From: Chryseobacterium gambrini | GTDB lineage: Bacteria > Bacteroidota > Bacteroidia > Flavobacteriales > Weeksellaceae | NCBI RefSeq assembly: GCF_900156825.1 | Contig: NZ_FTOV01000006.1 | Span: 186,001 to 250,000 of the forward strand | Direction: 5' to 3' | Length of the DNA: 64,000 nucleotides | Shown: positions 43,030 through 51,596 of the stretch, one piece after another | Position numbering within the stretch: the first letter of the stretch is position 1 | Layout of the letters: every line of letters starts with the position of its first letter | Position numbers and translations under genes: made by a program | The notes under the pieces: model-generated | The model's input: the letters and a program-made list of their open reading frames with translations, nothing else | What the model was told of the DNA's origin: nothing | Database searches by the model: none

Positions 43030-44049
43030 ATGGGCATCAAAACTCCTAAATTCATCTTGAAAATTCAAGAATTTTTTGACGATATACATATTCCTTTTTT
43101 GGGAATATCGCTTTGGCAGATGTTTCAGATCTACATCAGCGGTATTTTTAAAGATAAAATCGGAAGAAAAGCTGCGGCTATTTCCTGGAGTTTCACCATC
43201 AGTCTTTTTCCGTTTATTCTGTTCCTGCTTTCCGTTTTGCCGTATATGCCGCACTACGATAAGCTTCAGTTCTATATTTTTGAAGTGTTGCTTCACAATG
43301 TATTCCCGTCCAATATAGAAGGTGACGTACGAAATTATATAGAAACGAGTATTGTTCCCAATATGAAGGGAATCAGTAATTTAACCATTGTTTTTGCTTT
43401 GGTTTTTGCAACGAACGGAACGTTTTCGCTTATTAATGGATTTAACGAGAATACGGATGAAAAAATGTCGGACGTTAAAGAATTTATTCTGTCTTTTTTC
43501 ATCACCATCGGGTTTATTACGATTGTGTTTTTAGCGCTTTTCGGAGTTTATTATTCAGAGTTTGTTCTTAAACTTTTTACGCCGGTTCAGGATATTTCGT
43601 GGCTGGTGGATAACCTTTCAAAAATCATCGGATTTGTATCGTTTCCCATCTTTTATTTTATTCTGCTTACTCTATTTTACTGGTTGGGAACGGTAAGAAT
43701 TGCAAGATTCAGACAGGCGGTTCCGGGAGCTATTTTAACCACGGTTCTGTTTGTGGTAACCACGTACGGATTCGCGCTTTATGTGAAGAATATCGCCCGT
43801 TACAACGTTCTTTACGGCTCTATCGGAAGTATGATTCTTCTGATGGTCTGGGTAAATGTAAATGTATATCTTCTGCTTTTTGGCAACGAATTAAACATGG
43901 CACTAAGAAAAGTGAGAATTGAAAAACTGCTTTCCGATGAACTGAAGAAAGAAGCAAAAGGCTATCACGCAAAAAATTCTGAGCCGGATTTAGAAGGCGA
44001 TGAAAATCATAAGTGGAAATTTAACGATAAAAAAAACGAAGAAAATTAA
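43030..44049 (+). CDS. YihY/BrkB-family inner-membrane protein
   Basis: 339 residues with about six membrane helices. Family features: KAAAISWSFTISLFPFILFLLSVLP in the first third, the GAILTTVLFVVTTYGFALYVKNIARYNVLYGSIGSMILLMVWVNVNVYLLLFGNELN block, and a charged cytosolic tail. The YihY/BrkB family is widespread and its function is not firmly known (envelope or transport roles proposed). Its end overlaps the convergent nhaA gene by 4 bases. Confidence 0.9.
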   Translation: MGIKTPKFILKIQEFFDDIHIPFLGISLWQMFQIYISGIFKDKIGRKAAAISWSFTISLFPFILFLLSVLPYMPHYDKLQFYIFEVLLHNVFPSNIEGDVRNYIETSIVPNMKGISNLTIVFALVFATNGTFSLINGFNENTDEKMSDVKEFILSFFITIGFITIVFLALFGVYYSEFVLKLFTPVQDISWLVDNLSKIIGFVSFPIFYFILLTLFYWLGTVRIARFRQAVPGAILTTVLFVVTTYGFALYVKNIARYNVLYGSIGSMILLMVWVNVNVYLLLFGNELNMALRKVRIEKLLSDELKKEAKGYHAKNSEPDLEGDENHKWKFNDKKNEEN

Positions 44050-45227
44050 TTTTCCTCGTCTTCAATAATATCATTTTTAGAGCTTATTTTCAAAATTAAA
44101 AAACCTGAAACCGCTGCTATAAAAGAAGCAATTAAAATGGCAAATTTAGCCTCATCCTGAATCGGAATTTCATCCTTGAAGGACAATAGTGCGATGAAAA
44201 TAGACATCGTAAAACCAATTCCGGCAAGCAATCCTACGCCAATCATGTGCATCCATGTGCTGTTTTGAGGAAGAGAGCTGAGTTTCAGTTTTATGGCTAT
44301 TAAGGAAAAAAGATTGATTCCTATTAATTTTCCGGCAACTAATCCGATAATAATTCCCAAACCTAAGGTGCTTGTAAGACCTCCGATCATTTCGTTATTG
44401 AAAGTGATGTTGGTATTGGTTAAAGCAAAAACAGGCATAATGAGAAAACTTACCGGAAAATGAAGCTGATGTTCGAGTTTTTCCAACGGAGAAATCTCAA
44501 CGGTTGAAACATTGGTAGGAATGGTAAATGCCAGTAAAACCCCCGCAATGGTAGCATGAATTCCCGAATGATGAAGGAAATACCACAAAAATAATCCGGG
44601 AATCAGATAGAAGATAATTCGGGTAACTTTTAGGAAATTCAATAAAAATAATAAAGCAGTAATTCCTAAAGATAGAAATAAATACATCCAATGGATCTGT
44701 TCTGTATAAAATATTGCGATGACCAGGATAGCTCCCAGATCATCCACAATTGCCAAAGCAGCAAGGAAAATTTTAATGGAATTCGGAATTCTTTTTCCCA
44801 GCATGGAAATAATTGCCAGTGAAAAAGCAATATCTGTTGCCATCGGAATTCCCCAACCGTTTCCGTATGAAGTTCCGAAATTAAAAAAACTATAAATAAT
44901 TGCCGGAACAAGCATACCGCCGATTGCCGCAAATATCGGCAGAGAAGCATTTTTAAATGAAGAAAGTTCACCTTCCACCATTTCTCTTTTAATCTCCAAT
45001 CCTACCAAAAGGAAGAAAATCGCCATCAAACCGTCGTTAATCCAGATACTAACGGGATATTTCAGATGAAAAATTTCTGTTCCTGCTTCTCTGTCCAAAA
45101 AGTGCTGAAAGCTTTCCGCAAAAGAGGAATTGGCAATAAGTAAGGAAACTAAAACACAGAAAATCAGGATAATTCCTGAAGCCTGACTGCTTTCGAAAAA
45201 TTTTTTAAAATATACCGTTAAATTCAT
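44046..45227 (-). CDS. nhaA: Na+/H+ antiporter NhaA
   Basis: 393 residues, NhaA length. The ion-binding pair Asp162-Asp163 is in ALAIVDDLGAI and an upstream Asp132 in MATDIAFSLAI. It exchanges cytosolic Na+ for external H+ and controls pH and salt tolerance. Inner membrane, twelve helices. It follows the RelA/SpoT gene after 2 bases, an arrangement that may link its expression to the stringent-response gene. Confidence 0.94.
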   Translation of the reverse strand: MNLTVYFKKFFESSQASGIILIFCVLVSLLIANSSFAESFQHFLDREAGTEIFHLKYPVSIWINDGLMAIFFLLVGLEIKREMVEGELSSFKNASLPIFAAIGGMLVPAIIYSFFNFGTSYGNGWGIPMATDIAFSLAIISMLGKRIPNSIKIFLAALAIVDDLGAILVIAIFYTEQIHWMYLFLSLGITALLFLLNFLKVTRIIFYLIPGLFLWYFLHHSGIHATIAGVLLAFTIPTNVSTVEISPLEKLEHQLHFPVSFLIMPVFALTNTNITFNNEMIGGLTSTLGLGIIIGLVAGKLIGINLFSLIAIKLKLSSLPQNSTWMHMIGVGLLAGIGFTMSIFIALLSFKDEIPIQDEAKFAILIASFIAAVSGFLILKISSKNDIIEDEEN

Positions 45228-45229
45228 AT

Positions 45230-47440
45230 CTAAGATTGTAGTCGTCTCACTCTGGAGACGCCGTTAATATCATTCAGTTTGGTGAAGGTCTGCTCGAGCT
45301 GGCTTTTATTTTTTACCTCCAGAATGATCGTTCCGGTAAAAATCCCGTCGTTGGATTCGATGGACATACTTTTCATATCCATTCCCATTGCGCCACTGAT
45401 GACGGTGGTGATGTCATTGATCATTCCCATTCTGTCGAGTCCCTCAATTTCTATTTTTACTCTGTTTTTGAAGCTTTCCGCATTCACCCATTTCGCAGGA
45501 ATTACCCTGTAATCGTACTGTGCGCGAAGGTTGATCGCGTTCGGACAATTATCGCTGTGTACTTTGATTCCGTCTGAAATCGTGATGAATCCGAAAATTT
45601 TGTCTCCCGGAATTACCGTACAGCATTTTGCATAGCTGTAATTCAGTTTTTCTTCATCTTTTCCAAAGACAATCATGTCGAGATTCTGCTCTTTCGGCTC
45701 TACATAAGTTGTATTTTTCGCAGGCGATTTTCTGAATCTTGAAAGCAGGTTGTTGAATACGTTTTTACTTTCAATATATTTTCTTAAACTGCTTGCATCC
45801 AGTTCGTTGCTTTGGAATTTTAAAAATAATTCCTGTGAACTTTTAAGGTTAAAGAATTTTTGAAGCTTATTAATTTCCTCATCATTAAAATTAATTTTCG
45901 CATGACGCAGTTTTCGCTGCAGAATTTCTTTTCCGTCTTCAACCAGTTGATTTTTTTGTGAGTTTAAATAACTCTTGATCTTGGATTTAGCTTTTGAAGT
46001 AACAACAAATTCAAGCCAGTCGGATTTTGGTTTCTGATTTTGGGAGGATAAAATATCGATCTGATCCCCATTTTGCAAAACATACGAAATCGGAACCAGT
46101 TTGCCGTTGATTTTCGCACCTAAACATTTCATTCCCAGATCGGAGTGAACGGAAAAGGCAAAATCCAGAGCGGTTGCATTGGTCGGTAAAATTTTAATCT
46201 CACCTTTTGGCGTAAACACAAAAACTTCCTTTGAATATAAATTCAGCTTAATATTATCCAGTAATTCCGAAGTGGAAAGATCCTGCTGCTGTTCCAGAAC
46301 CTCGCGGATTTCGGTTACCCAGTTTTCAAAATTCCGGTCTTCGGAGCTTTGTTTATAGCCTTCTTTGTATTTGTAATGTGCTGCAACGCCTTTTTCAGCA
46401 ATTTCGTCCATTCTTTCGGAACGGATCTGTACTTCAATCCATTTTTTATCAGGACCAAGAACCGTTAAATGCAAACTTTCGTATCCTGTAGAACGCGGCT
46501 GAGTGATCCAGTCCCGCATTCTGGATGGATTACTGTGATAAACATCCGTTACAATGGAGTAAATTTTCCAAGCCAGGAATTTTTCGTTTTTGGCATCCGA
46601 TTTATAAATGATTCTGATGGCGTAATTGTCGAAAACCTCTTCAAAGGAAACGCCTTGTTTCAGCATTTTCCTGTAAATCGAAGAAATGGCTTTCGCGCGT
46701 CCTTTAATTTTGAAATTTAATCCTTCTTCATTTAATTTCTCAGAAACTTCTTTTTTAAATTCCTCAATATATCTTTCGCGGCTTTCTTTGGCAAGTTCTA
46801 ATTTCTCGGTAATTTCTTTGTAAACATCCGGATTGTTATACTTTAAAGAAAGGTCTTCAAGCTCAGATTTGATGTTGTATAATCCGAGACGATGCGCCAT
46901 CGGAGCGTAAATATAAACGGTTTCGGAAGCAATTTTCTTCTGCTTGTCCGGAGCCATGCTTTCCAGAGTACGCATATTGTGAAGACGGTCTGCAATCTTA
47001 ATAAGAATCACCCTGAAATCTTCAGACAGCGTCAACAGAAGCTTTCTGTAATTCTCAGACTGCACCGAAATATTCTGATGATTCATGATGGAGATTTTCG
47101 TGAGTCCGTTCACGATATTGGCTATTTTCTCCCCAAAAATTTTCTTCAGGTCTTCGTAGGTGTAGTCGGAGTCTTCAATTACATCATGCAATAAGGCGCA
47201 GGCAATGGAAGTGGCTCCCAAACCGATTTCCGTTGCTACAATTTTGGCAACAGCAATAGGATGGTAAATGTAGGGTTCACCAGATTTTCTTCGCTGATCT
47301 TTGTGCGCATCGAGCGCTATATCGAATGCCTTTCGGATGAGCTTGTTATTTTCCTCATCTAAAGTTCTGTATGTATTCGAAATCAGATCCTTATACCTTG
47401 CAAGGATCTCCTTGTTTTCCTGTTCTAAGTCGTAACTCAT
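45230..47440 (-). CDS. rsh: RelA/SpoT family (p)ppGpp synthetase/hydrolase
   Basis: 736 residues, full-length bifunctional RSH. Order of parts: HD hydrolase with LLHDVIEDSD (His-Asp at 85-86), synthetase with YRKMLKQ and RMRDWITQPRSTGYESLH (about 310), TGS domain with VFVFTPKGEIKILPTNATALDFAF (about 405-465), a zinc-finger/RIS-like region with CCTVIPGD, and a C-terminal ACT domain (about 655-736). It makes and degrades (p)ppGpp in response to starvation. Cytosolic, ribosome-associated. Operon with nhaA (2-base gap). Confidence 0.95.
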   Translation of the reverse strand: MSYDLEQENKEILARYKDLISNTYRTLDEENNKLIRKAFDIALDAHKDQRRKSGEPYIYHPIAVAKIVATEIGLGATSIACALLHDVIEDSDYTYEDLKKIFGEKIANIVNGLTKISIMNHQNISVQSENYRKLLLTLSEDFRVILIKIADRLHNMRTLESMAPDKQKKIASETVYIYAPMAHRLGLYNIKSELEDLSLKYNNPDVYKEITEKLELAKESRERYIEEFKKEVSEKLNEEGLNFKIKGRAKAISSIYRKMLKQGVSFEEVFDNYAIRIIYKSDAKNEKFLAWKIYSIVTDVYHSNPSRMRDWITQPRSTGYESLHLTVLGPDKKWIEVQIRSERMDEIAEKGVAAHYKYKEGYKQSSEDRNFENWVTEIREVLEQQQDLSTSELLDNIKLNLYSKEVFVFTPKGEIKILPTNATALDFAFSVHSDLGMKCLGAKINGKLVPISYVLQNGDQIDILSSQNQKPKSDWLEFVVTSKAKSKIKSYLNSQKNQLVEDGKEILQRKLRHAKINFNDEEINKLQKFFNLKSSQELFLKFQSNELDASSLRKYIESKNVFNNLLSRFRKSPAKNTTYVEPKEQNLDMIVFGKDEEKLNYSYAKCCTVIPGDKIFGFITISDGIKVHSDNCPNAINLRAQYDYRVIPAKWVNAESFKNRVKIEIEGLDRMGMINDITTVISGAMGMDMKSMSIESNDGIFTGTIILEVKNKSQLEQTFTKLNDINGVSRVRRLQS

Positions 47441-47502
47441 TTGTGTAAAAGCCTATATTTACACGAAAATACGAAATTTTTTGCAGTTTTCAGCATTAAA
47501 AG

Positions 47503-47524
47503 ATCCGCAGAACGCTCTGCGGAT
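47503..47524 (-). terminator. Terminator of the gene at 47553
   Basis: ATCCGCAGA and TCTGCGGAT form a perfect 9-bp stem with a 4-base loop, followed on the minus strand by CTTTT. It separates the 121-residue gene from the RelA/SpoT gene. Confidence 0.8.
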
Positions 47525-47552
47525 TTCGGTTATTAATTTTTATCTTGAATGG

Positions 47553-47918
47553 TTAAAATTTTACTTCAGAGTCCATTCCGGCAGTAGAGGTTTTTATTCT
47601 TATATCCGGACTGTCGTGGATTTCCGCTTTATTTCTGGCATCGATAAACTTTTTGATGTTCATATAATTTGCCTGCTCAATTTCTATGTTTTCAAAAAGA
47701 TAGGTTTTTAGCACATTATTCCGGCTGAAAATAGAGGAAGCATTATCCGTCTGATGGTGGTCTTTTACGGCTACACTTACCAGATACTGGGAATGTAGCT
47801 CATCATCATGAAGATAGACAATATATTCTGAATCTGTGAAACCTGAGTTTTCAAGGTCTGCTTCTATTTTTTTATAATCGCTGTGATGTCCAAATAATCC
47901 AGCTAATATATTTGACAT
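47553..47918 (-). CDS. Small conserved protein of unknown function (possible general-stress type)
   Basis: 121 residues from ATG 47916-47918; a TTG six bases upstream is an unlikely start. Soluble alpha/beta protein (FTDSEYIVYLHDDELHSQYLVSVAV), vaguely like YflT/general-stress-protein 17M domains, not enough to assign. No signal peptide. Single gene with its own terminator. Confidence 0.65.
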   Translation of the reverse strand: MSNILAGLFGHHSDYKKIEADLENSGFTDSEYIVYLHDDELHSQYLVSVAVKDHHQTDNASSIFSRNNVLKTYLFENIEIEQANYMNIKKFIDARNKAEIHDSPDIRIKTSTAGMDSEVKF

Positions 47919-48066
47919 AAGCAATAGTTTTTAAGTTGAATATAAATTTAGTGAAAATAATTCATGTATTTTAAGAAAATAACAATTAAATGGTTGTATT
48001 AATATAAAATCTATAAAGTTTTGCCTTTTCTTTGAAATCTTCTATTGAACAGATGTTTGATTTTTA

Positions 48067-49041
48067 CTAATTGATAATTTCCAGATTTTCAATATTTTCA
48101 TTTTTAAAAGCATGATATATATCTGAGATGTTATTTTTTCTTGTTTCGGTTTTTGCATGGATGATTGTTTTTGCTTTGTTGACCATAACCTCGATTTTAT
48201 CATTAAAAATGGTATAGCGTATATCGCCACTTTCAAAAGAAAGCGAATTTTCTTTTTTTGAATAGAAAAATACATCACGGTAAAGAAGTTCAATATCTCC
48301 GTTTTTTTTGGTGAAAAAATAATACAGATGGTTTGTTTCAGTTTTAATGAGGTACATTTTTTTGTTATTTTCCAGCGTGTAGGAGAGAAGAATGTATTTA
48401 CTTACAATATCAGTATCAATGGTTTTGTATTTATACGTGATGTATCTGTTTTTCCATTCTTTAACTTCTGTTTCAAAATAAAGACCGGAAGCATCGAGCT
48501 GTTCTTCAGATTGTTTCAGAAGAAAAGGTGAGCCATTTTTTATAATGAAATCAGAATATTGATGCCAACAGCAGCCAGACTTAGTCATCACATGAATCTG
48601 CTTTTTAGCTTTATCGACATCAAAAAAGCCACAATAGTTTTGGGCTAAATCTGAAAAATCTGCATTTTCAACAAATGTGTTATTTTCATAAAGATAAACC
48701 ACGAACGACGGACCGCCGTAGCAGCTTTCATTACCATATTTTATCGCAATGTCTTTTTTACCGTCAAAATTAAAATCATCATAGATAATAATGCTATAAT
48801 GACCATATGGGATTTCTGCAATATTGGATTGGGTATTTTTAAAATCATACTCGCTTAAATTTACCGTTTGCGTGATAAGCGGTTTTTTGTTTTTTAAACT
48901 AAAAACTTTGAGGATCTGTGATGTTTTGTCTCTTGAGTTTTTAGTAACTGTTGCGTAGTAATCTTTAGAAAAATCTGATATTTTATAATTTTGAGCGTTC
49001 AGAAAAACAGTTGAAAATGGCAGAAGAATAAGCTTTTTCAT
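48067..49041 (-). CDS. Exported XAC2610-like protein
   Basis: 324 residues. Signal peptide to about FLNAQ (residue 17). The central region has DDFNFDGKKDIAIKYGNESCYGGPSFVVYLYENNTF and a Cys-rich GCCWHQYSDFIIKNG, a pattern of XAC2610-related proteins (VCBS/FG-GAP-like Asp loop that may bind calcium). Function unknown. Periplasmic or surface. It lies downstream of the acs terminator, so is not part of the acetate operon. Confidence 0.75.
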   Translation of the reverse strand: MKKLILLPFSTVFLNAQNYKISDFSKDYYATVTKNSRDKTSQILKVFSLKNKKPLITQTVNLSEYDFKNTQSNIAEIPYGHYSIIIYDDFNFDGKKDIAIKYGNESCYGGPSFVVYLYENNTFVENADFSDLAQNYCGFFDVDKAKKQIHVMTKSGCCWHQYSDFIIKNGSPFLLKQSEEQLDASGLYFETEVKEWKNRYITYKYKTIDTDIVSKYILLSYTLENNKKMYLIKTETNHLYYFFTKKNGDIELLYRDVFFYSKKENSLSFESGDIRYTIFNDKIEVMVNKAKTIIHAKTETRKNNISDIYHAFKNENIENLEIIN

Positions 49042-49072
49042 GATAATTAATTGAATTTAAAAATAACAAAAA

Positions 49073-49094
49073 AACCTCACATTTCTGCGAGGTT
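49073..49094 (-). terminator. Terminator after acs
   Basis: On the minus strand AACCTCGCA pairs with TGTGAGGTT (one mismatch) and is followed by a run of seven T. Ends the acetate-activation cluster. Confidence 0.8.
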
Positions 49095-49118
49095 ATATAT
49101 AGGTTTCAGTGAAAAATA

Positions 49119-51026
49119 TTAAATTCTTTCGTTCTTGATTTCTTCAACAATTTCAGGATTCAAAAGGGTAGTGATGTCTCCGAAGTTGCTGAAATCTCCT
49201 TCTGCAATTTTTCTCAGGATTCTACGCATAATCTTTCCGGAACGCGTTTTTGGAAGTCCTGAAACAAACTGTATTTTATCAAGCTTCGCAATCGGACCGA
49301 TCTGGTCTGAAATCAACTGATTAATTTCTTTTTTCAGATTGTCCTTGTCTCTGCTTTCACCGGATTCTTTCAGGATCACGAAACCGTACAGCGCATTTCC
49401 TTTGATGTCGTGAGGATAACCTACGATTGCAGATTCCGCTACAGCAGGATGTTCATTGATGCTGTCTTCAATTGGCGCTGTTCCTAAATTGTGTCCGGAA
49501 ACAATAATTACATCGTCTACACGGCCAGTAATTCTGTAATAGCCGACTTCATCTCTCAAAGCTCCGTCTCCCGTGAAATATTTCCCCGGAAAAGCGGTAA
49601 AATAGGTTTCCTTGTATCTTTGATGGTCTCCCCAGATCGTTCTGGCAATTCCCGGCCATGGAAAACGAATGCAGAGATTTCCCGTCACCTGATTTCCGGT
49701 AATTTCGTTGCGTTTATCATCCATTAGAACAGGCTGAATTCCCGGTAAAGGAAGAGTAGCGTACGTTGGTTTTGTAGGGGTAACGAAAGGGAGAGGAGAG
49801 ATCATAATTCCTCCGGTTTCTGTCTGCCACCAAGTATCAACAATCGGACATTTCTTGTTGCCCACATGATCATTGAACCAATGCCAAGCTTCATCGTTAA
49901 TAGGTTCTCCAACAGAACCGATCACTTTTAACGAGCTTAAATCGTGTTTGTCTACCCATTCTGAACTTTCTTTAGCCAGAGAACGGATTGCAGTCGGAGC
50001 TGTGTAAAACTGTGTAATTTTATGTTTTTCAATCACTTCCCAGAATCTGTCCAGTTCAGGATATGTAGGAACGCCTTCAAAAATAACGGTGGTTGCACCA
50101 TTTAAAAGCGGTCCGTAAAGGATGTAGGAATGTCCTGTAATCCAGCCTATATCTGCGGTACACCAGTAAATATCATTTTCTTTATAATTGAATACATTTT
50201 TAAAAGTATACGCGGTGTACACCATATATCCGGCGCAGGTATGAAGCATTCCTTTAGGTTTTCCCGTAGAACCGGAAGTGTACAGAATGAACAGCGGATC
50301 TTCTGCATCCATAATTACGGTAACGAAATCCGGAGAGGCGTTTTCGTAAAGATCTTCCATCCAGAAATCTCTGTGCTCCTTCATTTTTACTTCATTGTTG
50401 GTTCTTTTTACCACCAAAACTTTTTCTACACTTGGCGTTTTTTCCAGAGCTTCGTCTACAATGCTTTTCAGATCCAAAACTTTGTTTCCTCTGTAGCTTC
50501 CGTCTGAAGTGATGACCATTTTTGCACCACAGTCATTTACTCTTGAAGAAACAGCTGAAGCCGAAAATCCTGCAAAAATAACGGAATGAACTGCTCCCAG
50601 TTTTGCACAAGCCAGCATTGTGATGGCTAATTCAGGGATCATCGGAAGGTAAATACAGACTCTGTCGCCTTTTTCGATCCCCATTTCACGAAGAACATTG
50701 GCGGTTTTGTTGACTCTTTTGTAGAGTTCGTTGTAAGAAATATGCTGTGCTTCTTCTTTCGGATCGTTGGGTTCCCAGATGATTGCCGTTTTATCGCCTC
50801 TTACCGCTAAATGTCTGTCGATGCAGTTTTTGGTAATATTTAATTTAGCATTTTTAAACCACGAAATTTTGGCTTCATTCATATCGTATTTCACAACCTT
50901 GCTCCATCTCTGATACCACACGAAATTTTCATCTGCAATTTTATCCCAGAATTTTTTAGGATTTTTGATCGATTTTTTATACTCTTCAAAATATTGCGGT
51001 AAGTTTTCTATCTGATAGTTTCTCAT
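49119..51026 (-). CDS. acs: Acetyl-CoA synthetase (AMP-forming)
   Basis: 635 residues, Acs length. ANL-superfamily motifs: LYTSGSTGKPKG (about 250), WWQTETGG (about 400), the hinge GRVDDVIIVSGHNLG, and the catalytic Lys in LPKTRSGKIMRRILRK (about 595), the lysine known to be acetylated for control in this family. It converts acetate, ATP and CoA to acetyl-CoA. Cytosolic. Located with prpE, a GNAT gene and a CrbSR-like kinase/receiver, which control acs in other bacteria. Confidence 0.95.
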   Translation of the reverse strand: MRNYQIENLPQYFEEYKKSIKNPKKFWDKIADENFVWYQRWSKVVKYDMNEAKISWFKNAKLNITKNCIDRHLAVRGDKTAIIWEPNDPKEEAQHISYNELYKRVNKTANVLREMGIEKGDRVCIYLPMIPELAITMLACAKLGAVHSVIFAGFSASAVSSRVNDCGAKMVITSDGSYRGNKVLDLKSIVDEALEKTPSVEKVLVVKRTNNEVKMKEHRDFWMEDLYENASPDFVTVIMDAEDPLFILYTSGSTGKPKGMLHTCAGYMVYTAYTFKNVFNYKENDIYWCTADIGWITGHSYILYGPLLNGATTVIFEGVPTYPELDRFWEVIEKHKITQFYTAPTAIRSLAKESSEWVDKHDLSSLKVIGSVGEPINDEAWHWFNDHVGNKKCPIVDTWWQTETGGIMISPLPFVTPTKPTYATLPLPGIQPVLMDDKRNEITGNQVTGNLCIRFPWPGIARTIWGDHQRYKETYFTAFPGKYFTGDGALRDEVGYYRITGRVDDVIIVSGHNLGTAPIEDSINEHPAVAESAIVGYPHDIKGNALYGFVILKESGESRDKDNLKKEINQLISDQIGPIAKLDKIQFVSGLPKTRSGKIMRRILRKIAEGDFSNFGDITTLLNPEIVEEIKNERI

Positions 51027-51131
51027 ATTTTTCTTTTTAAAATTTATTTTATTATTTAAATTATTGTCTTAACACACAGTGTGCGGAGTTTTTTCTTTTT
51101 TTATATAAGCCTAAATCATGAATAATTTGAT

Positions 51132-51584
51132 CTATAATTTTAGTTCCATTACAGGTAAAAACCGATTTTTTATTGATGTTTCAATCTGGTTGATTTTTAG
51201 AAATCCGAAACCTTCATAAAATTTCTCTGCATTAGGATCAGCTTCCAAAATTATCTTTGCTGTTTTTTCTTTCTTAGTTTTATTGATGAGATCGTTCATA
51301 AGCGTTTTTCCGTAACCTTTTCTCATTTCTTCAGGAACAACGAATAAATTGTCAAGTTTAACAGTATTCTTATTAATGTTAAGATAAGAATAGTAAGCAA
51401 TAATTGTATTATTTAATGATAATTTATAAACCTTACTTTTTTTGATATAATCTTTAGTTATCGTTAAATCTTGCGACCATTTTTCAATTTGTTCATCCGA
51501 ATATCCCCAATGTGCTTTTGATTTTTTGGTTATTTCGGTTAAAATCTTATCATCATCAGGATTTGCTTTTATTATTTTCAACAT
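51132..51584 (-). CDS. GNAT-family N-acetyltransferase
   Basis: 150 residues. The GNAT acetyl-CoA motif is KLDNLFVVPEEMRKGYGKTLMNDLI (Q/RxxGxG/A-type loop RKGYGK), followed by EADPNAEKFYEGFGF. More AT-rich than its neighbours. It lies between prpE and acs, 12 bases after prpE. Because AMP-forming acyl-CoA synthetases are controlled by Gcn5-like acetyltransferases, this could be a modifier of Acs/PrpE, but the sequence alone fits any small GNAT. Confidence 0.8.
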   Translation of the reverse strand: MLKIIKANPDDDKILTEITKKSKAHWGYSDEQIEKWSQDLTITKDYIKKSKVYKLSLNNTIIAYYSYLNINKNTVKLDNLFVVPEEMRKGYGKTLMNDLINKTKKEKTAKIILEADPNAEKFYEGFGFLKINQIETSIKNRFLPVMELKL

Positions 51585-51596
51585 TTTGATTTCAAT

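Noticed and set aside
50130..50507. 125-residue open frame antisense to acs
   Set aside because: Entirely within acs, with no protein features of its own.
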